Positions 29,021-37,509 are shown, numbered from the stretch's first letter. The stretch: DNA of 44,616 nt from Anaerotignum sp. (GCA_017523325.1 JAFWWO010000031.1:1-44616), one strand, 5' to 3'. The notes: generated by a model not told the origin, from the sequence alone. Numbers and translations are program-made.

Positions 29021-29938
29021 TCAGGATTCAGCCTCTGCTTCGGCGGGCTTTTTTTGCAGAGAAAGCAGAAGTACGGTGGCGATGATGAAGAAAAAGCCGA
29101 TATAATCCACAAGTTCCAGATGCACATGAAGCCAGAGAACTGCTACAATGGCAGAGGAGAGGGGCTCCACGGAGGAATACAGACTACTTTTGACAGGGCC
29201 TATGTATTTTACGCCGCTGAGGAACATAAGATAAGGCACCATTGTGCCCAGAATGATGACAAAAAGCAGACAAAATTTGGTTACAGTGTCCCAGTCCCCA
29301 TTATGCTGCCAAAAAGGGTGGACGAAGTTCATACAAAAACTGCCGATGAGCATTGCCCAGCCAATGAGCAGCATGGTATCGTATTTGGTCAGCAATCTTC
29401 GAGGGTAGATTGTATAAAACGCCAAGGCCACTGCCGAAAGCAGACCCCAAAACAATGCGGCCGGAGAAATGCTCAGGGATTGGAGATTGCCATGGGTGGC
29501 AAGGAGAAACGTTCCCAGCAATGCACCTAAAACGGCCACAGCCTCAATGGGTGTGGGCAGTTTTTTATAGCGTAGAGAAATATATACCACAATTAAAATA
29601 GGTGCCAGATATTGCAAGACCGTAGCCGTGGCAGCATTGGAAAAATGGATTGCCGCAAAATAGCCGTATTGCACAAACAGCATACCTGCCAGGGAAAACA
29701 GCAACAGCTCCCGACGATCTTTTTTCTCTTGCCAAATGGTAAGAATACCGCCTTTTTTGATTTGGATAAAGGATAACAAAAAGATGCCTGTAATGAGCAT
29801 ACGGATGCAAACCAGCCATTCCGGTGTGATATGGGCACTTTGAAACAGGCGTTGTCCTGCGGCACCGGAAACGCCCCAAAGACAGGCACTGACAATACAG
29901 AACACAGAACCCAGAAAAACTTTATTCTTCGGTATCAT
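29021..29938 (-). CDS. DMT superfamily (EamA) membrane transporter
   Basis: A 305-residue protein with about ten hydrophobic helices in two EamA repeats, convergent to pheT. The opening GSVFCIVSACLWGVSGAAGQ and the second repeat from about residue 150 carry the family pattern. The start at 29938 is chosen because GAGGG lies 8 nt upstream; an in-frame ATG at 29986 would add 16 residues without a site. The C-terminal tail is short and charged (KKPAEAEAES). Substrate unknown. It belongs to the same family as the protein at 3642-4544 but the two share only general features. Confidence 0.85.
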   Translation of the reverse strand: MIPKNKVFLGSVFCIVSACLWGVSGAAGQRLFQSAHITPEWLVCIRMLITGIFLLSFIQIKKGGILTIWQEKKDRRELLLFSLAGMLFVQYGYFAAIHFSNAATATVLQYLAPILIVVYISLRYKKLPTPIEAVAVLGALLGTFLLATHGNLQSLSISPAALFWGLLSAVALAFYTIYPRRLLTKYDTMLLIGWAMLIGSFCMNFVHPFWQHNGDWDTVTKFCLLFVIILGTMVPYLMFLSGVKYIGPVKSSLYSSVEPLSSAIVAVLWLHVHLELVDYIGFFFIIATVLLLSLQKKPAEAEAES

Positions 29939-29992
29939 TTTCAAACCCTCAATTTCAATAAAATTCATGTAGTTATGTAAAAACATAAGGCT

Positions 29993-30021
29993 ACACTACC
30001 ATCTTCTAAAGGAAAAGTCAA
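29993..30021 (-). promoter_or_regulatory. Candidate promoter for the minus-strand DMT gene
   Basis: On the minus strand a -35 TTGACT (plus 30016-30021), 17-bp spacer and TAGTGT (plus 29993-29998). The -10 is a poor match. Confidence 0.35.
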
Positions 30022-30085
30022 CCGATTTGCAGTATGACGCGGTGAAGAGGGAAAAAGATATTTTTTATGTTGAAGGCGGAATTGC

Positions 30086-30114
30086 TTGCATGCGAAACAA
30101 ATGTGTGCTAGAAT
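30086..30114 (+). promoter_or_regulatory. Sigma-A promoter for the hydrogenase gene
   Basis: TTGCAT (30086-30091), 17-bp spacer, extended -10 TGC-TAGAAT (-10 at 30109-30114). A 125-nt leader follows, containing a 12-bp palindrome CTGAAATTTCAG (30157-30168) with T5 two bases after it; this could be a regulatory hairpin. Confidence 0.65.
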
Positions 30115-30238
30115 GGGGCTGTAATTATCAGATAAAGAACAAATGAAGTGTCAATGCTGAAATTTCAGTGTTTTTCATCGGCGGGCATTGCTATAAAAAC
30201 AAGAAAACAGGAGCTTTTATTTGGGAAGAGGGAGCAGA

Positions 30239-31759
30239 ATGAAAAGTTTTGAAAGCAACGTGCAATATATCAAATATTTGGTGAATAAAGAAGTGGCAAC
30301 CCGTTTTTATCAGGGAACGCTGAAAAAAGGGATTCGTTCTCTGCGGGAGATTGCCGAATCTATTATTCCGGGGCCGAAGGCGTTATTCCGTTGCTGTATT
30401 TATAAGGAACGGCATATCATTGAGGAGCGTGTACGGCTGGTGCTGGAGCCTACAAAGCATAACAGAGTCATCAATGTATTAGACTCCGCTTGTGATGAAT
30501 GTCCCATTGACCGTTTTGTGGTGACTGAGGCCTGCCGTGGCTGTCTGGGCCATAAATGTCTGGACGTTTGTCCCAGAAATGCCATTACCATTGTGAACCA
30601 TCGCTCCCATATCAATCAGGAGCTTTGCATTGAATGTGGGCGTTGTAAGCAGGTTTGTCCCTTTAATGCCATCAGTGAGGTAAAACGCCCTTGTATTCGT
30701 GCCTGCTCTGTTGGGGCCGTTAAAATGGACGAAAACAGAAAGGCCAGAATTGACCATGATAAATGCCTTTCCTGCGGTGCGTGTATTTATCAGTGTCCTT
30801 TTGGGGCCATTGTGGATAAATCCTTTGTGGTTGATGTACTGAAAATGATACAGAAATCAAAGGAGAATACGGAGTATCATGTTTATGCCGTGGTTGCACC
30901 GGCGGTTTCCAGCCAATTCCCCGGCATTAAGACGGAGCAGGTATTTGCCGCTATAAAGGAGTTGGGCTTTTATCAAGTGGTAGAAGCGGCAATAGGGGCG
31001 GATATGGTTGCACTGGCAGAAACAAAGGAGTTTGTGGAAACCATTGACGAGAAGGGCTGGAAAACCTCCTCCTGCTGTCCTGCTTTTGTGTATTTCATGC
31101 AGAAAAATTATCCCCAATATATGGATCATGTTTCTACTGTGGTATCGCCTATGATTGCCATTTCCAGGGCAATTCGGGATAAGGACAATAAAGCGAAGGT
31201 TATTTTCATCGGGCCTTGCACGGCGAAAAAAGTGGAAATCAAACAAGAAGATGTGCGGGGAGCAGTGGATTTTGTGCTGACCTTTGAAGAATTACAGGCA
31301 GTTTTTGATGCAAGGGGAATTGACCTAAGTACCATGGAGGAAGAATGCGGAGGAGAACCCTCATCCTACGGCAGGCTGTTTGCAAGAACCGGCGGTGTGG
31401 CAGAAAGTGTATGCCGTGTTGCTAAGCTGGATAATGTGGAAAAAGAAATCAGACCCATTCGCTGTAACGGCATTGAGGAATGTATTAAAACACTGAAAAT
31501 GGCATCTTTCGGCAGACTGGAGGAGAATTTCATCGAGGGTATGGCGTGTAAGCACGGCTGTACCGGCGGTGCGGCCTCTCTTTCCCATGATGCGGCGGGG
31601 ATTGAGAAAATCAACAGTTACAGCCGTTCCTCTTTGACCGACGACCCCGCAGAAGGGATTCGTGGCTACCATATGGAAAATGTGAATATGGAGCGGGAAT
31701 ACAAAAAGGTGACAATGCCGGTTGCTATTGAGCTGGAAGGCATTGAGGATATGGATTGA
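30239..31759 (+). CDS. Monomeric [FeFe] hydrogenase, group B-like
   Basis: A 506-residue protein with the [FeFe] hydrogenase large-subunit domain behind a cysteine-rich region. Several CxxCxxC-type [4Fe-4S] motifs lie between residues 85 and 190 (CRGCLGHKCLDVCP, CIECGRCKQVCP, CLSCGACIYQCP). The H-cluster motifs are L1 TSSCCPAF (about 276-283), L2 GPCTAKKVE (325 onward) and L3 MACKHGCTGGAAS (435 onward): all four cluster cysteines are present, but the motifs differ from classical group A (TSCCPxW, MPCxxK, GGG). That pattern fits group B enzymes such as Clostridium pasteurianum hydrogenase III. ATG 30239 matches the family start; an in-frame TTG at 30221 with AGGAG 7 nt upstream is an alternative. 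No maturation genes (hydE/F/G) lie nearby. Confidence 0.88.
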   Translation: MKSFESNVQYIKYLVNKEVATRFYQGTLKKGIRSLREIAESIIPGPKALFRCCIYKERHIIEERVRLVLEPTKHNRVINVLDSACDECPIDRFVVTEACRGCLGHKCLDVCPRNAITIVNHRSHINQELCIECGRCKQVCPFNAISEVKRPCIRACSVGAVKMDENRKARIDHDKCLSCGACIYQCPFGAIVDKSFVVDVLKMIQKSKENTEYHVYAVVAPAVSSQFPGIKTEQVFAAIKELGFYQVVEAAIGADMVALAETKEFVETIDEKGWKTSSCCPAFVYFMQKNYPQYMDHVSTVVSPMIAISRAIRDKDNKAKVIFIGPCTAKKVEIKQEDVRGAVDFVLTFEELQAVFDARGIDLSTMEEECGGEPSSYGRLFARTGGVAESVCRVAKLDNVEKEIRPIRCNGIEECIKTLKMASFGRLEENFIEGMACKHGCTGGAASLSHDAAGIEKINSYSRSSLTDDPAEGIRGYHMENVNMEREYKKVTMPVAIELEGIEDMD

Positions 31760-31767
31760 TGACAGAA

Positions 31768-31821
31768 AGCTCCGAAGCTTGGGAACCAATACTTTTGGCG
31801 TACCGGTTTCGGAGTTTTTTT
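31768..31821 (+). terminator. Terminator after the hydrogenase gene
   Basis: CTCCGAA (31770-31776) pairs with TTCGGAG (31808-31814) across a long loop and is followed by a T7 run. Confidence 0.7.
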
Positions 31822-31831
31822 ATGAAAAAAC

Positions 31832-31857
31832 AAAAAAAAGCAGGGAAAAAACCCTGC
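31832..31857 (-). terminator. Terminator for tRNA-Lys
   Basis: On the minus strand GCAGGG/CCCTGC (plus 31852-31857 and 31840-31845) encloses T6 and is followed by a T8 run (plus 31832-31839). Confidence 0.85.
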
Positions 31858-31865
31858 TGATATGA

Positions 31866-31938
31866 TGAGTCACTCGGGACTCGAACCCGAGACACCTGGA
31901 TTAAAAGTCCAGTGCTCTACCAACTGAGCTAGTGACCC
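31866..31938 (-). tRNA. tRNA-Lys (anticodon TTT)
   Basis: A 73-nt cloverleaf on the minus strand. The acceptor stem GGGTCAC pairs with GTGACTC (one G-U), the D-arm contains AGCTCAGTTGGTAGAGC, the anticodon loop is CTTTTAA with anticodon TTT, and the T-arm contains GGTTCGAGTCC. The discriminator base is A. The 3' CCA is not encoded (the genome continues TCA), so it must be added. It is a single-gene unit with its own promoter and terminator, lying between the convergent hydrogenase gene and the divergent two-component system. Confidence 0.97.
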
Positions 31939-31950
31939 ACAACGGGTATT

Positions 31951-31979
31951 AGTATACGGGAAAATAAATGTCTTGTCAA
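31951..31979 (-). promoter_or_regulatory. Strong sigma-A promoter for tRNA-Lys
   Basis: On the minus strand a consensus -35 TTGACA (plus 31974-31979), 17-bp spacer and -10 TATACT (plus 31951-31956), 12 nt before the mature tRNA. Confidence 0.85.
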
Positions 31980-32041
31980 CGAATTTTGCTTTTTTTTGAC
32001 GGAAATGATAAAATATGAGAAAAAAACGGCACTTTGCTGCT

Positions 32042-32100
32042 TTAAGAAAAATGTAAGGAAAAATCTGTTTTTTTGTAATAGAGGACTGCTATGCTATAAT
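32042..32100 (+). promoter_or_regulatory. Promoter module with tandem box, two-component operon
   Basis: Tandem boxes TTAAGAAAA (32042-32050) and GTAAGGAAA (32053-32061), 11 bp apart, are followed by TTTTGTAATA (32071-32080) and an extended -10 TGC-TATAAT (-10 at 32095-32100). TTGTAA at 32073-32078 can act as -35 with a 16-bp spacer. The boxes and TTTTGTAATA sit at the same relative distances (11 and 29 bp) as in the module before the ABC/CARDB operon at 11312. The layout fits autoregulation by the OmpR-type regulator encoded just downstream. Confidence 0.65.
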
Positions 32101-32149
32101 AGAGTGAATAGAACTTGGATATGGATTTTTGTAAAAGGGGGACGAAGGC

Positions 32150-32845
32150 ATGGAGCAATTTAATATATTGGTTTGTGATGATGATAAGAGTATTGTGGAG
32201 GCTATTGAGATTTATTTGAAACAGGAAAATTACAATGTGATTAAGGCTTATAACGGGTTGGAAGCGCTTCGCGCCCTGGAGGAGAATGAAATCCATCTGA
32301 TTTTGCTGGACGTAATGATGCCTCAGCTGGACGGGCTCAATACCACTGTGAAAATCAGAGAAACCCTGAATATCCCCATTATCATACTTTCTGCAAAGTC
32401 CGAGGATACGGATAAAATATTGGGCTTGAACTTCGGGGCAGATGATTATATCACAAAGCCCTTTAATCCTTTGGAGCTTTTGGCGAGGGTAAAAAGCCAG
32501 ATGCGTCGTTATACGGCTTTGGGCAGTATTGCGGAAAAAAGCAATGTCATTCGCATTGGTGCTTTGGAGCTGGATAAGGACGCAAAAGAGGTGCGGGTAG
32601 AAGGAGAACCGGTAAAACTGACTGCAACGGAATACGGTATCCTTCAGCTTTTGATGGAAAATGCAGGAAAAGTCTTTTCCATAGACCAGATTTACGAAAG
32701 GGTATGGAACGAAATGTCCTTTGCGCCGGAGAACACTGTGTCCGTACATATCCGTCGTATCCGTGAGAAAATTGAAATCAACCCGAAAGAACCGAAATAT
32801 TTGAAGGTGGTGTGGGGGATTGGCTACAAAATTGAAAAAATCTAA
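32150..32845 (+). CDS. OmpR/PhoB-type response regulator
   Basis: A 231-residue two-domain regulator. The receiver domain has the acidic pocket at D10-D12 (VCDDDKS), the phospho-acceptor D54 (ILLDVMMPQ), S81 and K103 (TKPF). The C-terminal winged helix (about 130-230) shows KLTATEYGILQLLMEN and the recognition region NTVSVHIRRIREKI. The ATG follows AAAAGGGGG. Its 3' end overlaps the kinase gene by 26 nt. The tandem boxes before its own operon and before the ABC/CARDB operon are the likely targets, by inference. Confidence 0.95.
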   Translation: MEQFNILVCDDDKSIVEAIEIYLKQENYNVIKAYNGLEALRALEENEIHLILLDVMMPQLDGLNTTVKIRETLNIPIIILSAKSEDTDKILGLNFGADDYITKPFNPLELLARVKSQMRRYTALGSIAEKSNVIRIGALELDKDAKEVRVEGEPVKLTATEYGILQLLMENAGKVFSIDQIYERVWNEMSFAPENTVSVHIRRIREKIEINPKEPKYLKVVWGIGYKIEKI

Positions 32846-35096
32846 AAGCTATCAATTGAAATGGAAGGTATTGATGACAATACTTCTGTTTCTTTGTGCC
32901 ATTTCCATTTTTTTCTGCGGTGTGGTTGCTGCGAATATCTCTAAACGTTGGTCGGGAGATGTGGTCTATACAGATGAGTTTTATGATACGGAAGAATTTT
33001 ATGTGTTATTCAGCGATTTGGTGGACCGGGCGGTACAGGTAAGCATCTATTACCAAAATGAGGCGCGTATCGCCGCCGGAGAAGCTGTGGATCGACAGGA
33101 ACTGATTGGCGATTTTAAGCGGTATTACGGCATTATTGACGGCGTGATTACCGGTAATACAGAAATTAAAGATACGTATGACGGATTGTTGATTTACGGC
33201 AATATCCCCGAAAGCCTGCATGAAAATCTGGAGGAATATCAATATTTGGTAGAGAGTCGCTTGCCGCTGTATTATAAAATGTATATCCAAAAGCAGTTGG
33301 ACGATTACAAAAATTGTCAGCGGCAACTGGAAAGCAGCAAAAACTTCTTATATTATGTGGAAGATGAAAATGGCAACGTGATAGACGGAAATGCCCTGCG
33401 GGGTGAATTGGGTGAGCAGGAGAGAACCATTGTGCTTTCTTCCGGCTTTAGCAGTAACCGCTTGGGGGATAATCAGTATTATTTCTCTACCTATACCAAC
33501 CCCATATTGGAAAAAAGCGGCTACAAGGTATTTGCTGCCATTCGGGACCCGCTGCAGCCGGGAGATGAGTTTTATGATTTATGGCAGGAATTTGGGTTTG
33601 TGAAACACAGCTTTCCGATTTTGTTTATTGGCTCTGTCATATCCTTGATTTTACTCCTATGTTGTCTGGTTTATCTGATGCGGGTGACGGGACAGAAGGA
33701 AAAAGGCGGTGCTGTGCAATATTATTTGGTGGATCATATTTATAATGAGATCCATCTGGCGTTGGTATGCGCTTTCTATTTCTTTGCTTTGGGCGGCGGC
33801 TTTGCCTTGTTCGAGATTATACTGTTTGGGACTGTGGTGTTTTGGAATTACGTGTTTATCACCATACTGTGTGTGCTTTATCTGGCAGTGGTTGCCGTGT
33901 CGGTCAGCTATCTGCTTTCTATTGCAAGGCAGGTGAAGGGGAAGCGCTTTATCCGTAACACATGGATTTCCGTTACCATACGCCGCGTGACGGCACTTTT
34001 TACCGGTACTACCTTCAGGGGCTGGATGGTCATTGTGATGCTCTGCTACGGATTGGGCAACTGCGTGGTTATGGGTGTGATGATATTGGCGCCTTACTAT
34101 AACGGCTGGAAGCTGAGCGCGTTGGCCGGGGTCGGTCTATTGCTGTTTAATGCGCTTTGCATCTATTTGTTCATTCGTGCGTTGCGTTCGTTAAAATACA
34201 TTATGATTTCTGCCAGAGAAACCTCCAAGGGGAATTTTTCCTATCAGTTGGATTTGTCACGGATTTCACCCTCTTTTTTGAATTTCGCAGAGGATGTTGC
34301 CAATATCCAAGACGGGCTGAAAAATGCCGTTGATGATGCGGTGAAGGGCGAAAGAATGAAGGCGGAGTTGATTACGAATGTTTCCCATGACTTGAAAACA
34401 CCGCTGACTTCTATTATTTCCTATGCGGATTTGCTGAAAAAGGAGGAGCTTTCCAACGAAACGGCCAAGGGGTATGTGAATGTGCTGTATGAAAAATCCT
34501 ATCGTCTAAAACAGCTGATTGAGGATTTGATTGAAGCCAGCAAAGCCTCCAGCGGGAATCTGACTGTGACCAAAATGCGGATTGATTACCGCCAGCTGAC
34601 ATTACAGGCTATGGGCGAGATGGAGGAAAAAACAGAGGCCGCCGGGCTGACTTTTAAGCTAAGCTGTCCGGAGCCGGTGTTCATTGATGCCGATGGCAGA
34701 CATATGTGGCGTATTTTGGAAAATCTGCTTTCTAATGTAGTGAAGTATTCTATGCCCCATTCCAGAGTATATGTAGATATTTTCAAAATGGACGGTTTTG
34801 GGATTTTAGTGATGAAAAATATTTCCGCCAGCCCCATTGATTTTGATGAAACAAGGTTGACGGAGCGTTTCGTTCGAGGGGACGAATCCCGTACAACAGA
34901 AGGGGCGGGCTTAGGGCTTTCCATTACCCAAAGCCTGACGGAAATACAAGACGGCACTTTCGGTATCCAAGTGGACGGGGATTTATTTAAGGCTATTGTA
35001 AGCCTGCCTCTTTGGGAAGAGGACGAGGAGGAGGAATCCGCACCCCTTTCGCAAGGAGAAGAAACTGAGGAATTTCAAGAAGCCGAAACGGCGTAA
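32820..35096 (+). CDS. Multi-span sensor histidine kinase
   Basis: A 758-residue membrane kinase paired with the regulator just upstream. A basic N terminus is followed by a membrane helix (about 19-40), a large extracellular sensor (about 41-262), and then some five or six further helices between 265 and 455, more than a standard VanS/PhoR kinase. A short HAMP-like linker leads to the HisKA domain with the phospho-acceptor H523 (NVSHDLKTPLTS) and the HATPase domain (NLLSNVVKY at 635-643, GAGLGL at 695-700). An acidic C-terminal tail (EEDEEEES and on) ends the protein. The start is a TTG at 32820 inside the regulator gene; other in-frame TTG codons nearby are possible. Confidence 0.9.
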   Translation: MATKLKKSKSYQLKWKVLMTILLFLCAISIFFCGVVAANISKRWSGDVVYTDEFYDTEEFYVLFSDLVDRAVQVSIYYQNEARIAAGEAVDRQELIGDFKRYYGIIDGVITGNTEIKDTYDGLLIYGNIPESLHENLEEYQYLVESRLPLYYKMYIQKQLDDYKNCQRQLESSKNFLYYVEDENGNVIDGNALRGELGEQERTIVLSSGFSSNRLGDNQYYFSTYTNPILEKSGYKVFAAIRDPLQPGDEFYDLWQEFGFVKHSFPILFIGSVISLILLLCCLVYLMRVTGQKEKGGAVQYYLVDHIYNEIHLALVCAFYFFALGGGFALFEIILFGTVVFWNYVFITILCVLYLAVVAVSVSYLLSIARQVKGKRFIRNTWISVTIRRVTALFTGTTFRGWMVIVMLCYGLGNCVVMGVMILAPYYNGWKLSALAGVGLLLFNALCIYLFIRALRSLKYIMISARETSKGNFSYQLDLSRISPSFLNFAEDVANIQDGLKNAVDDAVKGERMKAELITNVSHDLKTPLTSIISYADLLKKEELSNETAKGYVNVLYEKSYRLKQLIEDLIEASKASSGNLTVTKMRIDYRQLTLQAMGEMEEKTEAAGLTFKLSCPEPVFIDADGRHMWRILENLLSNVVKYSMPHSRVYVDIFKMDGFGILVMKNISASPIDFDETRLTERFVRGDESRTTEGAGLGLSITQSLTEIQDGTFGIQVDGDLFKAIVSLPLWEEDEEEESAPLSQGEETEEFQEAETA

Positions 35097-35103
35097 CACC
35101 ATA

Positions 35104-35146
35104 ACGGGAGAGGTCTTATTTAGGAAAGGGCTCTCCTGTATTTTTT
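35104..35146 (+). terminator. Terminator after the kinase gene
   Basis: ACGGGAGAG (35104-35112) pairs with CTCTCCTGT (35131-35139) with one G-U pair, followed by T6 (35141-35146). Confidence 0.8.
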
Positions 35147-35172
35147 GGTAAAAACAGAATGGAGAAAAGCTA

Positions 35173-35201
35173 TTGCAGGGAAAAAATGAGTGATGTATAC
35201 T
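35173..35201 (+). promoter_or_regulatory. Sigma-A promoter for the CLC gene
   Basis: TTGCAG (35173-35178), 17-bp spacer, TATACT (35196-35201), 29 nt before the TTG start. The short leader shows no fluoride riboswitch core. Confidence 0.65.
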
Positions 35202-35230
35202 GTTGAAAAACGGGGAAATGAGGGAGAATC

Positions 35231-36502
35231 TTGATTCGGTTTTTGCGCAAAAATATGAGCGATATTGCCGGCGGCGGGAATGCATTCCTTTCGTTTATAT
35301 TATGGGTCATTGCGGGCTGTATTATCGGCGTAGCTGTGGGGCTGGCAGGCATTGCCTTTCATTGGGCTTTGGAATGGGCAACCATATTCCGCACGGAGCA
35401 CCCTTGGACCCTTTGGTTGTTGCCCCTTGGTGGGATTGCCATTGTGCTGGCGTATCGCTTGGAGCATATGGAAAACGACAGGGGCACAAATTTCATTTTG
35501 GTGGCGGTACGCTCGAATGAGGCGGTTTCTTTGCGAACGGCGCCATTGATTTTTTTCAGTACTGTTGCGACCCATCTGTTTGGCGGCTCTGCCGGCAGAG
35601 AAGGAGCAGCGTTACAGTTGGGCGGGAGCATCGCCTCTCGGCTGGGTGGCACGATGGAGTTGAATGAAAAAGAAAAACGCATTATAACCATGTGCGGCAT
35701 GGCGGCGGGTTTTTCTGCTTTATTTGGAACGCCCTTGGCTTCTGTGGTGTTTTCCATGGAGGTCATTACGGTGGGTGTGATGCATTATTCGGCAATTGTG
35801 CCCTGTACCATTTCCGCTTTGGTGGCGGCAGGGCTTTCCAAAGGAGTCGGTATTGTGCCGACTGCTTTTGCCGTGGCGGATATACCGGAGAAAATGCTGC
35901 TGGAAACCGGCTGGCGTGCGGGGATATTCGGCGTTTTCTGCGCGTTACTGAGTATGGTGTTTTGTATTTTGCTGGAAAAAACTTCTGCACAATACCGCAA
36001 GGTGTTCCAAAATCCTTTTTTGCGGGTGTGTGTGGGCGGCTGCATCATTATTTTATTGACGTATTTGGTAGGGTGTCGGGATTATAACGGTGCCGGTATG
36101 GACGTGATAGGCAGAGCCATTGAGGGGAATGCAAAGGCAGAAGCCTTTCTGTTGAAAATGATTTTTACGGCACTGACATTGGGCGCAGGATATAAGGGCG
36201 GCGAAATTGTGCCCTCCTTTTTTGTGGGGGCAACATTTGGCTGTGTTGTGGGGCCTCTTTTGGGTTTACCGGCTTCCTTTGCCGCTTCCCTTGGTATGAT
36301 GGCGGTATTTTGCGGTGTGACAAATTGCCCCATGGCATCGATTATACTGTCCATTGAATTGTTTGGCTTTCAGGGGGCAGGGTATTATGCCCTTTGCTGT
36401 GCCATCAGCTATATGCTTTCGGGATATTACGGTCTGTACTCGGAGCAGAAAATCATGTATTCTAAGGTGCAGCCGGAATTTATCAACCGTAATGTGCATT
36501 GA
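35231..36502 (+). CDS. CLC family anion carrier, fluoride-type-like
   Basis: A 423-residue CLC-fold membrane protein. The helix-E/F motif is HLFGGSAGREGAALQLGG (about residues 114-131): the gating Glu of GREG is present, but the following residue is Ala rather than the Pro of chloride-type CLC proteins (GREGP), and the GSGIP motif is missing. This pattern resembles the CLC-F fluoride/proton antiporters (GREGT/A). A C-terminal GGEIVPSFFVGATFG region matches the other conserved helix. The start is a TTG with AGGGAGA 5 nt upstream; ATG 35255 lacks a site. Fluoride specificity is inferred from motif only. Confidence 0.85.
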   Translation: MIRFLRKNMSDIAGGGNAFLSFILWVIAGCIIGVAVGLAGIAFHWALEWATIFRTEHPWTLWLLPLGGIAIVLAYRLEHMENDRGTNFILVAVRSNEAVSLRTAPLIFFSTVATHLFGGSAGREGAALQLGGSIASRLGGTMELNEKEKRIITMCGMAAGFSALFGTPLASVVFSMEVITVGVMHYSAIVPCTISALVAAGLSKGVGIVPTAFAVADIPEKMLLETGWRAGIFGVFCALLSMVFCILLEKTSAQYRKVFQNPFLRVCVGGCIIILLTYLVGCRDYNGAGMDVIGRAIEGNAKAEAFLLKMIFTALTLGAGYKGGEIVPSFFVGATFGCVVGPLLGLPASFAASLGMMAVFCGVTNCPMASIILSIELFGFQGAGYYALCCAISYMLSGYYGLYSEQKIMYSKVQPEFINRNVH

Positions 36503-36671
36503 ATATTTTTTTGTTTTATTCATTGTTTTATACAGTCGGAATATAAAAAATTGACATGATTTTATGGGAAGAAATATGAAAATGGAATGAAAATCCCAGA
36601 ATTACTGCGTGATATGTGTAATATATACAAAAACGTGCGGGAAATAGAAGAAATATAGTGAAAAATTGTGG

Positions 36672-36700
36672 TTGCATTTTATACATCTTGAAAGTATAAT
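36672..36700 (+). promoter_or_regulatory. Sigma-A promoter for the amino acid ABC operon
   Basis: TTGCAT (36672-36677), 17-bp spacer and a perfect -10 TATAAT (36695-36700), 44 nt before the ATG. The AT-rich 160 nt between the CLC gene and this promoter show nothing else I can name. Confidence 0.8.
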
Positions 36701-36744
36701 TATTTCATAACATTAGAATGAGAATGAAAGTGGAGGTAAATCGT

Positions 36745-37509
36745 ATGAAAAAGTTCTTGAAAGGTATTTTGGCAGCAACTATGGTATGCACAATGACAGC
36801 GGCTCTGGCCGGTTGCGGAAGCGATGAAAAAGATAAGCTGGTTATGGCGACAAATGCGGCATTCCCTCCTTATGAATTCTATGAAGGCGATACAATTGTA
36901 GGTATCGATGCGGAGATTGCAGCGGCAATCGCAGAAAAGCTGGGTATGGATTTTGCAATTGAAGATATGGAATTTGATGCCATCATTCCTGCGGTGACAA
37001 GCGGTAAGGCAAGCATGGGCATGGCCGGCATGACAGTGACAGCGGAACGTCTGGAAAATGTTGATTTCTCTGATACTTATGCTACCGGCGTACAGGTAAT
37101 TATCGTAAAGGAAGGATCTTCTATTCAAACAGTAGATGATTTGCTTGCAGATGGCGCATCTCATGTAGTCGGCGTACAGACAGGTACAACGGGTGATATT
37201 TTTACCACCGGCGATATTGAAGAGGCAGGTCTGGGTACCGTAGAGCGTTTCAACAAAGGCGCTGATGCGGTTCTGGCACTGACACAGGGCAAAGTAGACT
37301 GCGTTGTTATCGACAATGAGCCTGCTAAACAATTCGTGAGTGCAAACGAGGGTCTGACCATTCTGGATACAGAATATGCTGTGGAAGATTATGCAATCTG
37401 CTTTGCAAAAGACAGCGAATTGACAGAAAAAGTAAACGGCGCTTTACAGGAACTGATTGCAGACGGTACTGTGCAGGCAATCATTGATAAATATATCAGC
37501 GCTGAATAA
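36745..37509 (+). CDS. Amino acid ABC transporter substrate-binding lipoprotein
   Basis: A 254-residue SBP of family 3. The signal peptide ends in the lipobox LAGC with the lipid-carrying Cys24, so the protein is anchored to the outer face of the membrane. The ligand-binding core shows LVMATNAAFPPYEF, IVGIDAEIAAAIAEKLG, MGMAGMTVTAERLENVDFS and the QTGTTGD loop, typical of polar amino acid binding proteins (glutamine, cystine or basic amino acids). ATG 36745 has TGGAGGT 7 nt upstream. Permease and ATPase genes follow in the same direction. Exact ligand is not known. Confidence 0.94.
   Translation: MKKFLKGILAATMVCTMTAALAGCGSDEKDKLVMATNAAFPPYEFYEGDTIVGIDAEIAAAIAEKLGMDFAIEDMEFDAIIPAVTSGKASMGMAGMTVTAERLENVDFSDTYATGVQVIIVKEGSSIQTVDDLLADGASHVVGVQTGTTGDIFTTGDIEEAGLGTVERFNKGADAVLALTQGKVDCVVIDNEPAKQFVSANEGLTILDTEYAVEDYAICFAKDSELTEKVNGALQELIADGTVQAIIDKYISAE

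Noticed and set aside
35097..35230. Fluoride riboswitch upstream of the CLC gene
   Set aside because: The conserved core of the fluoride riboswitch is not found; only a terminator and a promoter are visible.
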